The notes beneath the pieces are model-generated. The model was not told the DNA's origin, searched no databases, and worked only from the letters and a program-made list of their open reading frames with translations. A stretch of 64,000 nucleotides of DNA, from assembly GCA_027886185.1 (NCBI GenBank), contig WOAB01000142.1, forward strand, positions 2,914,001-2,978,000. Direction: 5' to 3'. Of this stretch, positions 42,124-52,040 are shown in pieces (the stretch's first letter is position 1; the number at the start of each line of letters is the position of its first letter). This DNA comes from Rheum nobile. Its lineage: Eukaryota; Streptophyta; Magnoliopsida; Caryophyllales; Polygonaceae. The translations under genes were made by a program, and so were the position numbers.

Positions 42124-42940
42124 ATAGCCCCAAGAATTTTCCTGACGACACTCCGAAAGAGCATTTCATAGGATTCAATTTCATTTTGTACCTTTTTAGT
42201 ACCTTGAAGCTGTCGCAGAGGTGGTCGATATGATCTTCCTTCTTTTTTGATTTGACCAGCATGTCGTCTATGTAGACTTCGATCGTGTCCCCGATCTGGT
42301 CTTTGAACATCTTGTTGACCAGTCGTTGATAAGTAGCCACTGTATTTTTTAGTCCGAAGGGCATTACTTTATAGCAATAGATACCTTGGCTTGTGATGAA
42401 TGCCATATTCTCTTGGTCCTCGGGCTCCATGAGGATTTGATTGTAGCCACTGAACGCGTCCATGAAGGTTAACATTTCGTGTCCCGTCGTCGCGTCGACC
42501 ATGGCGTCGATACGAGGAAGTGGGAATGAATCTTTAGGACAAGCCTTGTTGAGGTCGGTGAAGTCGATGCAGACTCTCCACTTGCCATTCTTCTTTTGGA
42601 CTACGACTACGTTGGCCAGCCAGTCGGGGTAGCGAACATCCCTTATTTTTCTTGTTTCTAACAGGCTCTTGACTTCGTCGTCGACTATCTTGTTTCGCTC
42701 TAGGGCGAATTTCCTGCGCTTTTGCTTCACAGGGGGATGAGATGGATCTACATTCAACTTATGAGTAATGATGTTTGGAGATATACCGACCATGTCCTCA
42801 TGTGACCATGCAAAACAGTCAGTATTGGATCTGAGGAAATCAAGAATTTGTTGTCTGGTCGAGTCGTCCAGGTCCGACCCGACCCTTACCGTTTGGTTTG
42901 GCTTTGAAGGATCTAGTACGATCTTGTCGAGTTTTTCCAT
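42124..42940 (-). pseudogene. pol: Reverse transcriptase, cut off after the palm
   Basis: RT of Tat type: FAWSHEDMVGISPNII, KQKRRKFALERNKIVDDEV, NVVVVQKKNGKWRVCIDF, DSFPLPRIDAMVDAT, FMDAFSGYNQI, VMPFGLKNTVATYQRL and the intact catalytic box VYIDDMLVKS. It ends at CSFGVSSGKFLG, where the frame runs directly into the 3' LTR. The thumb, both RNase H domains and integrase of the related element (52.9-56.5 kb) are therefore deleted. The open frame is intact over its 270 codons, unlike most pol parts here. Confidence 0.88.
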
Positions 42941-45168
42941 TTCTGGTTCGACGTATCTACTAGGTCCTTCACTGCTCTGTGATTGCTATGCGACTTTATG
43001 CTCGACAACGCTTTTCATGGAGGCGACGTAGCACTCCTTGGCTGCCCTTTGGTCCCCCTTGATTTATTGGACTCCCCACTTGGTAGGGAACTTGATGATT
43101 TGATGGTATGTCGAAGGTACCGCCTTCATAGCGTGTATCCATGGTCTGCCAAGAATGCAATTATAGGGACACGGGAAATCTAGGACTAGAATTTCACCTG
43201 TTGGTTGACTCCTCCGGCGTACGTTGTGAGAACGATTTCGTCGATAGTGTGTTTAACTTCGCCACTAAATCTGACCAGTGGAGTCGATTTCTTGATCAAG
43301 TCGTCTTCACCCAGACTCATCCCTTTGAGGGCGTCGAAGATCAAGAGATTGGTCGAACTTCCTGTATCGATTAGTACTCTACATGTCAAACATTTTTCAA
43401 TAGATAAGGAGATTACCAGACCATCATGATGGTTCTCCGATCCGTCGGCATCAGATTCGTCGAAGGTGACCGTCGGGAGATCGGAGACCTTGTTTGGCTG
43501 GAACCCCGGTGTTTCGGGTCTACCGCCTTTGCTTTCTTTTACTTGTCGTTTGGCCGCGGAGTACGTGTTTCCACATACGTCCAAACCACCTGAAATAGTG
43601 TTGACAATTTTTGTATGGACATGAGACGAAGGTTTGTCTTGTTTTACCTGGTCTCGTCGTTCCATGGTGGCTTTGGCTCGTTCTGAGATTACGTCGCGTA
43701 GGAGCCCCTGCGCGAGCAACCTAGCGACCACTTTTCGCAGGGCGATGCACTCATCTGTTGAGTAACCGTGGTCACCGTGGAATTCGCACCATCGGCTCAT
43801 GTCCTTTTTGACGTCCGGTCGATCGCTCTTTCGGGGCCATCTTACCTCTTTTCCATATTTGTCGAAACTCTTAACGAGCTCCGACACGGAAACGTTGAAA
43901 TTGTAAGATTGAACCCTGGGAGGCAACGTCGGACCGTCTCTCCAGTCTTGAGACCTGTCTTGGAAAGAGTTTACCTGACTTTGCTCGTTTCGATTACGAG
44001 GATAGGGATGATGGCGTCTGTCTCGACGGTTGTCGGAGGAGGATTTGCGATCGGATTGGTCAGGTACATGGGAGGCTTTTCGTGACTCGCGATCTTCTTC
44101 CAAACGTACCTCGGCCATGGTTTTGGCCTGGACATCTTCGAAGCTTCTGCACGGGTACTTGGTGATCTCGTTGTAGAGGTTGTTGTCTTTGATCAAACCT
44201 TGTCGGAAGGCTTCGATGGAGGTGGTGACGTCGCAATGGGGGGTCGCGATAGAGGTCACTTGATTGTCTTTCGAGCCTCCGACTGCTAGCGAATTGGATT
44301 TTGAAGGAATTGACCAAGTCTGCGAACGACGCGATCACTCCCTGAGGCAAACGCATAAACCAAGTTAGTGCGGGACCCGCGAGAGTCGTGCCAAAACTTT
44401 TGCACATGACAGCCTCGCGGCTCTCCCTTGGAACGGACGCAGTCATTAATTTTTGTTTATAGAGAGAAATGTGGTCATCTGGGTCGTTGGTGCCGTCAAA
44501 CGTCGCCATGGTGGGGAGATGGAATTCTTTGGGATCTCGACCCTAGCGATCTCTTCGACGAACGGAGATTTTTCGAATCCGCTTGACGCTTCCTTCTCGA
44601 TCGGTTGTGGGACTCCGGAAATCCTAGCAATACGATCGTCGAGCGTCTTCATGTGTTGATTGAGCATCTGTTGGACGAGAGCTAGGATATCGAGAGGATT
44701 GGTTACTTGTGGTTCGTCGATTCGGGTCCCTATCGACCCGATCGGTGTGGAGAAAGTAACATTGTTAGTCAAAAATGGATTTGCCAAAGGAGTTCAAGAC
44801 GTACCCTCGGTGTGTCCAGGTCGTCGTACGCTCGGAGGGGTCGGTTCGACGCCATCCATATCGAGACACATCTAGACGCTGCTGTGGATGGGCATCCGCC
44901 TAGATCCAGAAGCCATCGATTGTACCTGCGACTTAAGAGACTCATTTTCGTGGGTTAGTTGCGCAATCTCGACCTCGGATTGGGTGGATAAGGCAGCTAA
45001 GGCTTCGGTCTTTTGGCATTGTTGGGCAAGTTCCTCTTGCAGGGCAGTCATTTTTTGGGCAAGCTCTTGGAATTGGGTCGGAGTAGGGTTTTCGATCGTG
45101 TTTCCTAGAGCTTGGGTGTTGTCTTCGAGGTGTGGATCTTTGGTATCGGTAGGTGGGTTGATAGTCAT
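42941..45168 (-). pseudogene. gag: Tat-type Gag and protease, frameshifted
   Basis: ATG at 45168 (MTINPPTDTK). The N-terminal part has a coiled coil (LAQKMTALQEELAQQCQK), then a stop. The capsid part at 44787-44060 (PFVEEIARVEIPKN, MATFDGTNDPDDHISLYKQKLM) shifts frame near 44300 into 44259-43186, with FRQGLIKDNNLYNE, PCRSFEDVQAKTMAEVRLE, a zinc-binding CEFHGDHGYSTDEC, and the protease strand CRVLIDTGSSTNLL. The rest of protease continues in another frame to 43044, then RT. Same order as the element at 49.2 kb. Confidence 0.83.
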
Positions 45169-45202
45169 GGTTGGGAGGTTTCAAGATGGTGATCGGCAAG
45201 TT

Positions 45203-45222
45203 GCCCCACGGTGGGCGCCAAA
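45203..45222 (-). other. Primer binding site of Tat-type element
   Basis: Minus strand TTTGGCGCCCACCGTGGGGC next to the LTR end CCAAAACA. The element at 49.2 kb has TTTGGCACCCACCGTGGGGC at 49744-49763. Confidence 0.82.
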
Positions 45223-45223
45223 T

Positions 45224-45875
45224 TGTTTTGGGGTGAAAAGATCAGACGACCTAAATCGCCTTAGACGGGGTAACTAGTAGATCGGATAATAGAAATCAAA
45301 CCAAACCAAGTAGACGATCAACCAATAAAGTACGAATATGAAATAGCAAAGTAATTTTATTGATATATTGACGATTGAGTCGGATCAAAGTATAACTTAT
45401 CCTTGGAGGACAAAAGATCGGATCGGATTCGACCGGTGACCCTGAGGCTCGACCGGTGGAGATTGAGTGAGGTTCTAAGGAGAATAAGCTTGAATGGGTG
45501 TATCCTTTTGTTCTTCTCAGAGCAAGTCAGCGGATGTGTGTTGTAATCGTGTGTGTCATTCCTTGCTTCGTTGTGTCCTATATATGGTAATCGTTCTTTG
45601 TCGTCCGTTACACTTTTCCTACCATATCTCTCATTCAATCTAGGCGAGATTTTTGGGATATGCTCTTGATTACCATCTTTATGTCTGTGTTTAATGTTAT
45701 GGCCATTGTCATTGATCGCGCATTTAATGCTTGGGCGAGATCTCCGGAGCTGGTCGGGTGCTACTCGTCTGCAGGGTGTCCGACGCTTCTTTCTAGTTTC
45801 CCTTGGGCTCCGATTTTGTTTGGTTCTGGGCCCAGCTCGCTCGTCTGATCCTCTTGGAGAATGATGGGCCCAACA
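45224..45875 (-). repeat. 5' LTR of Tat-type element
   Basis: 652 bases, plus strand TGTTTTGGGGTG to GGGCCCAACA, close to the split copy. Confidence 0.92.
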
Positions 45876-45880
45876 ACAAG

Positions 45881-46189
45881 GCTTAAGCTCAATAATTTCA
45901 TCGTGTTTAGAAATGAAGTACAAGGTGGCTACTTATAGCCAAAGAGCTCAGCCAAAACCCTAATGGGCTTGGGCCTTTATCTAACTAATGGGTCGGCCCT
46001 CTTAAGCATAAGAGGAGCGCACACCCGAAATAGAAAATGCATAAAATGGAAACATACTAAAACAAGCAATCACTAATAATAAGGAAATATATAATAAACT
46101 ATGCTAAGTTCTACTCCAGGGAGGACGCCATGGTCTCGGTCGTCCCCGGTTCTTAGTGGACCATCTGATGGCGGGACAAGACCGCATCA
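45881..46189 (-). repeat. LTR2, right part (D-type end)
   Basis: Continues LTR2 after the ACAAG duplication: GCTTAAGCTCAATAATTTCA, then sequence not found in LTR1, ending AAGACCGCATCA next to the purine tract of element D. Confidence 0.82.
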
Positions 46190-47405
46190 TTCTCCCTCCC
46201 TTAGAATCGAAGCGTTCCCGCTTCGAACATGTAGGCGCAAGGGTGAACAGTCGATCAACACATATAAAGGACCATATACATCGGAATGGTTGATGCGTAA
46301 TGTCCATTGAAGGAACCAAAATGAAAGAATCACAAGTCGTGGGCACGGGAACGAGGGGAGGCACATCCAACACCATGGGGACCATCGAAGTGGGTGCCGA
46401 GATGACCAGAGGGGGTGGTCTGGTGGACGTTGACTCCATAGGCACGACGGTTGGAGTTGGAGTGTTCTCAGGATCGGGTGCTGGTGCGGAAACGGTTGGT
46501 GTGGTTGGCGTCGTAGCAGGGACGAGCACAATAGGGGGTACCGGAGCTGGGGGCAGGAGCACCATGAAATGCGCTGGGTTGCGTTCAGGGAATCCCTCAG
46601 AAGAGCGCACTGGGGTACGTGCAGAGACGCGCTCAAGGTATGGTCTGGTCCGTTGCTTTGAGCGGGCGGCGTAGGCTACTGGATCAACACTCGGAGCAAA
46701 GTGTCGGGTCATAACATAAACAATTTGCTCCCAAGTGATGACGGGTTGCCAACCACGGGTCCGGCGATAATCCTCTACACGAAACCACCAGTCAAGGGTG
46801 CAGCCAGTGAGACAACTGATTGCGACGTCACACTGCTCGACTTGGTCGTAGTCTCGTTGGCTAAAGTAGTAAGCCATGTGCCGGGACCACTCCAGGAACT
46901 CTCCTTCATATCCAGCAAAACGTTGACGACGCAAGTGGGTATCGGGCGGGCACCAATCTGAGAGTCGACATGCCATGTCGAATTTTGGCTGATTTCTCTT
47001 TCTTCTCTTTTTTTTTTTGTAACAGCAGGCAGCCTTTTCTTGTTTTTTTTTGTAACCCTGGGGCTGCTTGTGCAAGCAGCCACTCAACACAGATCGCAGC
47101 ACAACAGGGGCAGTGGCGGCGTCTGGGCGTGGCCGGCGGTGGGTTTGACGCCGGGAAGCGAGCGGTGGCGAGGTGGAGACAAAGGACGAGCAGATCTGGT
47201 CGGCCCAACCACGAAGATCAGAACACGAACACCACCGGTTGAAGGACGACAATGATGGTGAACGAACGACGAAGGGCTGGTGGACGACTGTCGGAGGCGA
47301 AGTGGAGACGAAGAAGAGCAGATCTGGTCGAGCGGGGCGGAGTGGAGACGAAGGCGGCATACCTAGATCTGTGCAGATCCGACGACAATGGCATCGCAGA
47401 GGCAC
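46190..47405 (-). CDS. gag: Gag-like protein of gag-only element D
   Basis: Likely start at about 46975 (MACRLSDWCPPDTH), corresponding to the A copy; codons before it are leader. Core: FAGYEGEFLEWSRHMAYYFSQ, CDVAISCLTGCTLDWWF, TWEQIVYVMTRHFAPSVD, clearly homologous to element A but diverged over most positions. A Pro/Thr/Val-rich C-terminal region follows and the frame ends within LTR2 (46104). No protease or polymerase. Confidence 0.78.
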
Positions 47406-47768
47406 GAGGATGGCGTACGACGAGTCCGGGAAGTCGCACGGTGGTGCGAGCGACCGGATCGACGGCGGAAGGCCATAGATCTGGCAGATTGGAGACGAAG
47501 AAAAGCATCATCGGGTCTGCTACTGTGAAGCTGGCGAGGCAGATTCGGGAAGAGAACAAGAACGAGATCGAGTTCTACCAACCCAACTCGATCTGGTGGA
47601 TGAGATCGAATTTGCTAAGCCATGAAGTCTCTCCCTCGATCTCAACGATGATGATGATGCAGGCAAGCAGCCAGGATGACTTGGTCGAACAGTGCGTGAC
47701 TTTTAGAAATCACAAGGAGTGGAGATGGCGACTTGGGTGGCTCGATCGACTGGCGCTCTGATACCAGT
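47406..47768 (-). other. Leader and primer site of element D
   Basis: Minus strand ACTGGTATCAGAGCGCCA at 47767-47750. The rest holds no supported gene; overlapping small frames are not conserved with element A. Confidence 0.7.
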
Positions 47769-48167
47769 TGATACAAATCGATGGGTCGACTCATCTCGCG
47801 CCCGGATCTAGATCGAGCAATTCACCGGGATCGCCAATGGGTTGTGTTTGGGATAGACTTGGGACAAGTAACAAGGGTGACGTTAAAGGCTTAAGGGGCG
47901 GAGTTTTCTCACGACAAGGCTTAAGCTCAATAATTTCAACGTAACTAAAACGATTACAAGTGAAGGCTATATATAACCAAAATAGTGCACGGCCTTGATG
48001 GGCCTTTTTTTAACCTAATGGGCCGGGTCCATACGCAGATGGGCTCGCACACCAAAACAGGAATTAAGCTAAATATAGTTACTACTAAATAAGGAACTAC
48101 TAAAAATAGAAAGTACTGAAATACATAGAAAAACTAATTAAATAGGCTTGTCGGATGCCACGGGGGA
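47769..48167 (-). repeat. LTR3 (D-type start, A-type end, truncated)
   Basis: Starts TGATACAAATCGATGGGTCG, unlike LTR1. From TAGACTTGGG it matches LTR2, and from about 47933 (AACGTAACTAAAACG) it matches LTR1 almost exactly up to GATGCCACGGGGGA. The last 75-80 bases of LTR1 are missing, so the right border with the LINE is a deletion. Confidence 0.85.
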
Positions 48168-48363
48168 TCTGATGATGCCATAGGTATCATAATTCACTTT
48201 TTCGATTGTTTTTATGGTATGGTTACATTGGAAAAGGAGATGATTCAAATCCTCCAAATGAGCATTGTAACGTATACAACCCGGAGGGGTTGCTATACCT
48301 TTTTCTGCTAATCTAGCTTTTGTTGGAAGTCCGTTTTTCATTATTTTCCAGACAAAGGTTTTA
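48168..48363 (-). pseudogene. LINE RT zinc-binding C-terminal region
   Basis: Minus-strand codons VKTFVWKIMKNGLPTKARL and HLEDLNHLLFQCNHTIKTI, the zf-RVT type segment that lies between RT and RNase H in plant LINEs (cysteine/histidine spacing partly kept). It joins the RNase H at 36721 if the composite is removed, with a few codons lost. Upstream RT was never copied: truncation point plus target duplication is at 48363/48364. Confidence 0.78.
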
Positions 48364-48594
48364 ACTTCTTGCTCACAATTGATCACACTTCAATTCAATG
48401 GATCGCATTTTATGGCTTCGAGTCAAGGTGTGACAATGACACTTGGTGCTAAAAGCAAGTTAGGTTTCATTGAAGGCTCAATTCAGCGTCCTCCCAAGGG
48501 TTTTGAGGATTTTGATCGATGGATGGAATTTGATTACATGGTGCGGTGCTGGCTCATAAATTCCATGGCTCTAGTTCTTTCTTTTTTTTGTTGA
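48364..48594 (+). pseudogene. Copia Gag N-terminal fragment, right part
   Basis: After the duplicated ACTTCTTGCTC the frame reads ITLQFNGSHFMASS, VTMTLGAKSKLGFIEGS and FDRWMEFDYMVRCWLINSM. This is the conserved N-terminal block of Ty1/copia Gag (MALGAKNKLGFIDGS type). The copia element at the right edge has the same block (LGFIEGR) at the window end. The rest of this copy is gone after 48594. Confidence 0.75.
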
Positions 48595-49126
48595 AGAAGA
48601 CTCACATGGAGTTCAGTCCACATGGCTCCAGTCAATGTTCTAAAAATCCTCGCGTAGGGCCACCTAGGCGAGAAGAAGCTTCCGAATTGTGAAGCGACAA
48701 CATCTTAGGAGATGACATATGCATAGAACATAGTTTTGGATTATGCTTTGTAAAATAAGGCCCATAATAAAATATCAAACCACATATCAACATAGTTTTA
48801 TAAATATTAATGGATTTGAGAGAATATAGTAAAATAATCATATGGATTAGGCATTAATTTTTAATCCGCCTAGGCCCCGCCTAGCCGCTTAGGCGCTAGA
48901 ACAAACTATTTCCTCATGCTAAGAAGTGAAATTTGAGATTTGTTTCAAACTATTTCCTAATTTTGTATGGACAGCCTTTAAAAATCTAAATTAATAAATA
49001 TTAATAGTTCTTGCTAAATATAAATTTTCTAGTTAGTTTTCTATGGACACACAAAAAAAAGCCTTAAACCATTTGAATTGTAATTCGCTCTCGGGTTATA
49101 TTGATGATGAGCATTCACCTAACAAT
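48595..49126. other. AT-rich DNA with a possible small foldback element
   Basis: 48636-48903 begins TGTTCTAAAAATCC...ACCTAGGCG and ends GCCTAGGCCCC...GGCGCTAGAACA, so TGTTCTA is inverted at the tips and CCTAGGCG words sit near both. This resembles common plant foldback elements; no clear duplication. The remainder shows nothing. Confidence 0.45.
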
Positions 49127-49236
49127 TGTAAGGTTCGAGGCCTTAGCATTGTCATCTCATGCTCGGAGACTTTTCAGGAGGTCACCCATCTTGATACTAC
49201 TCTCGCCCTAACACGCTTAACTTCAAGCTACATTAC
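49127..49236 (-). repeat. Cassandra LTR fragment with 5S-like segment
   Basis: Minus strand reads GAAGTTAAGCGTGTTAGGGC, GAGAGTAGTATCAAG, ATGGGTGACCTCCTG and ends GGCCTCGAACCTTACA. That is the 5S-derived part and tail of a Cassandra LTR. The element at 49237 is inserted about 14 bases upstream of its box A. Confidence 0.82.
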
Positions 49237-49742
49237 TGTTGGGCTACATTTTGATCAGATTGGATCGGCCCATGAACGATTGAAGACCAAGGCCCAGCAC
49301 GCGGAGAAGATGGTCTGTCTGCTGACGCGACCAACGGCTCTTTTTGAAACGTCCGAGCGAAAATCATGGACATGATCTCAGCATTGAAGCAGCCGAGTGA
49401 TCCTCGGAAATCTGGCATTAACTCCTTTCATTTTAAATAGATTAGGATCAATCCATTGTAGTACATCTGGGATTACTCCACTGACGAGCATTTTCGAGCT
49501 TCCATTGTAATCTGAAATACAATTTCTCTAAGCAAGGCATAATTCGATTGCTCCAAGCATCCATTCGACACTAGTTGATCTTATTCGACTCATTGCGATC
49601 CTTTGTAGCTAAGCTTTTTTTATTACTATTTTTGTCTCATCATTTTTTATTCTCTGTTTTATTTGAAGTTATAATTTGATTCGTTCGACTAATAGCACCA
49701 CATCAAAGGCAATTTAGGTTTGATATCTTTTTGTCCAAAACA
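49237..49742 (+). repeat. 5' LTR of Tat element
   Basis: 506 bases, TGTTGGGC to CCAAAACA; primer site TTTGGCACCCACCGTGGGGC follows at 49744. Confidence 0.93.
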
Positions 49743-49809
49743 ATTTGGCACCCACCGTGGGGCCGTTAGCCGATTCGTATCCAAAATCTTCATCAAAAGT
49801 TATCCAAAA

Positions 49810-52040
49810 ATGATGAACGACGCTCCTCCTAGCACCTCCGGAGAGGGGCCAGTCTTGGGAGCAACCGCTAACGACGTCGTCGTTATAGCGGAGGTTTCTA
49901 CTCAAGAGCAGATCCGTCAAATGGTGCAAACCCTGTCATCACTATAGGAAGAATTAGCCGACCAGCGTCGGACTAACGAGTCAATCCGTGCTACTTCCGT
50001 TACTGCGATTAATCGTTTGACTAATGAGAATGAACTTCTTAGAGCGCAGGTCCAATCCGCTGCATCCACGCCAGCCGGAAGCAGACGCCCAATCGACCTC
50101 GAAGGGGTCCGAACTCGACTGGATATGGATGGTATAGTCGTAACGCCAGCAAGCGAGCGAAATCAAACCCATACGACCGGTATTCCTGAAGCTTCTCGTA
50201 TTAACCCTGTTATGACTAACAATGTTTCTTTTACCGGTTCCGAAGGGACCCGAGTAAACAATCCACAGGTTACGACGACGCCGAATATCCAGACGCTCAT
50301 TCAATAGGCTATCAACGAGCATATGAGGTCTTTCGACGAACGTCTTGCGAAGATCCCGGGCGTTCCCCAGCCCATCGAGAAAGAGGCGCTAGATGGCTTC
50401 GAAGAGTCTTCCTTCGTGGATAATATCGCACGAGTAGAGATCCCAAAGAAGTTTCATCTCCCAAGCATGACCAGCTACGATGGGATGAGCGATCCGGACG
50501 ATCATATCAGACTTTACAAGTAAAAGCTCATGACAATTTCCGTCTCCAGAACCAATCGCGAGGCGGTTATGTTTAAAAAGCTTCGGCACTTCCCTCGCGG
50601 GGCCGGCGCTTACTTGGTTCATGCATCTGCCGCAAGGATCGATCGCATCCTTCGCAGAATTAGTCAATGCTTTTAAAATTCAATTCGCTAGCAGCCGAAG
50701 GCTGGAAAAGCAATCTAGCGACCTATATCGCATTGTCCAAAAGCATAACGAACCTCTGCGCACTTATCTTAACAGGTACAATAAGGAAAAGGTCGCCATA
50801 CCCCATTGCGATGTCCCTACATCCATCGAAGCCTTCCGGCGGGGTCTGGTCCGTGGCAACGAGTTATATCGAGAATTGACGAAATATCCATGTCGGACCT
50901 TCGAAGACGTCCAGGCTAAGGCAATGGCTAAGGTCAGGTTGGAAGAGGACGAGGAACCCTTCAGGGTCGAACCAAGTCCGGATCGAGTCAATCGCAGATC
51001 GGCGTCTGACAATCATAAGGACAGGCGCCAACCGCCGTATCCCCAAAGGTGCGACGATCAGAGTCGAGATAGGGGACACGAATGGAAGGAAAATCCTTCA
51101 CTACCCCCCAAGGTACAATCGTATCTTCTGTGTTTCCATTGCAGAGTTAGTTAAGACGTTCGACAAATATGGTAAAGACGTGAGATGGCCACGAAAGAAC
51201 GACGAACCGGATTCCAGGAAAGACATGACAAGGTGGTGCGACTTCCATGGCGACCACGGGCATAAGACCGACGAATGTGTCGCACTGCGAAAGGAGGTCG
51301 CAAGGCTACTATCGCAAGGATTCCTCCGAGATGTCATTTCGGACAAAGCCAAAGCCACCATGGAACGAAGGGATGAGGTACAAAATAAACGCCCTTCTTC
51401 TCCTATACCTGCCAAGATTGTCAACTCCATTTCAGGTGGGTCCGATATTTGCGGGATCTCATATTCTGCGGCAAAATGCCATGCCAAACAAAGCATAGGC
51501 AATGTGCCTTCACCCTCTGAGCCAAGGCCTAAGAAGACAAGCGACTTGCCCACAATCACTTTCGATGAGACCGACGCCAGTGGTTGGGCAGAGCATCACG
51601 ACAGTCTGGTAATATCCTTGTCCATTGGGAATTGTCTTGTACGCAGGGTACTAATTGACACAGGTAGTTCCACCGACTTGATCACCCTCGATACCCTAAA
51701 AGAGATGGGCCTTAGCGAAGAAGACGTGACCAAAAGGAGACTACCCCTGGTCGGGTTCAGCGGCGAAGTCCGATACTCACTTGGCGAGATCACTCTCACC
51801 ACTTATGCGGGAGGAATCAACCAGCAGGTAAAATTTGTAGTAATAGACTGTGAATCTCCTTACAATTGCATCATTGGCAGGCCTTGGATACACTCGATGA
51901 AGGCGGTCCCTTCCACTTATCATCAAACGATCAAATTCCCAACCAAGTGGGGGGTCCAAGAAACCAAGGGAGAGCAGAGACTCGCTAGGGAATGCTATGT
52001 GACGTCCATGAAGAAAGAAGTCGAGTGTGACGCGGCATAG
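49810..52040 (+). pseudogene. gag: Tat Gag and protease, with stops and shifts
   Basis: ATG near 49810 (MMNDAPPSTSGEGP). Stops at 49948 (TAG), 50307 (TAG) and 50524 (TAA) and a frameshift near 50600 break the capsid part (IARVEIPKKFHLP, GMSDPDDHIRLYK; QGSIASFAELVNAFK). A second shift near 51160 leads to 286 open codons with zinc-binding CDFHGDHGHKTDEC and the protease: RRVLIDTGSSTDLITL, FSGEVRYSLGEITL, YNCIIGRPWIHSM. Several stops stand where the relative at 42.9-45.2 kb has Q, which fits decay of CAG or CAA. Confidence 0.85.

Larger units (their letters stand above)
39096..45875 (-). mobile_element. Tat-type Ty3/gypsy element lacking RNase H and integrase
   Basis: Minus strand; ACAAG duplication at 39091-39095 and 45876-45880. 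3' LTR is 39096-39597 plus 41974-42123, 5' LTR 45224-45875 (652 bases each). gag-protease and RT are present; RNase H and integrase are missing. LTR tips TGTTGGGC and CCAAAACA equal those of the element at 49237-59564. The solo LTR sits inside its 3' LTR. Confidence 0.9.
36722..48167 (-). mobile_element. Three-LTR composite of two gag-only elements
   Basis: Order on plus: LTR1 36722-37281, internal A 37282-38859, LTR2 38860-39095 continued 45881-46189, internal D 46190-47768, LTR3 47769-48167 (truncated). All are minus-oriented: primer sites lie right and purine tracts left of each internal part. LTR2 is A-type at its start and D-type at its end; LTR3 is D-type at its start and A-type at its end. 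CAAAG precedes LTR1; the matching right-hand duplication is lost with the LTR3 tip. Confidence 0.82.
36027..48363 (-). mobile_element. 5'-truncated plant LINE, interrupted by 11.4 kb
   Basis: Minus strand. It has a poly(A) tail (T10 at 36031-36040 on plus), RNase H codons 36085-36721 and a zinc-binding end of RT at 48168-48363; the middle is the three-LTR composite. Both ends are flanked by ACTTCTTGCTC (36016-36026 and 48364-48374), an 11-base duplication as expected for target-primed reverse transcription. Without the insert the LINE is about 890 bases, truncated at VKTFVWKI. Confidence 0.88.
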
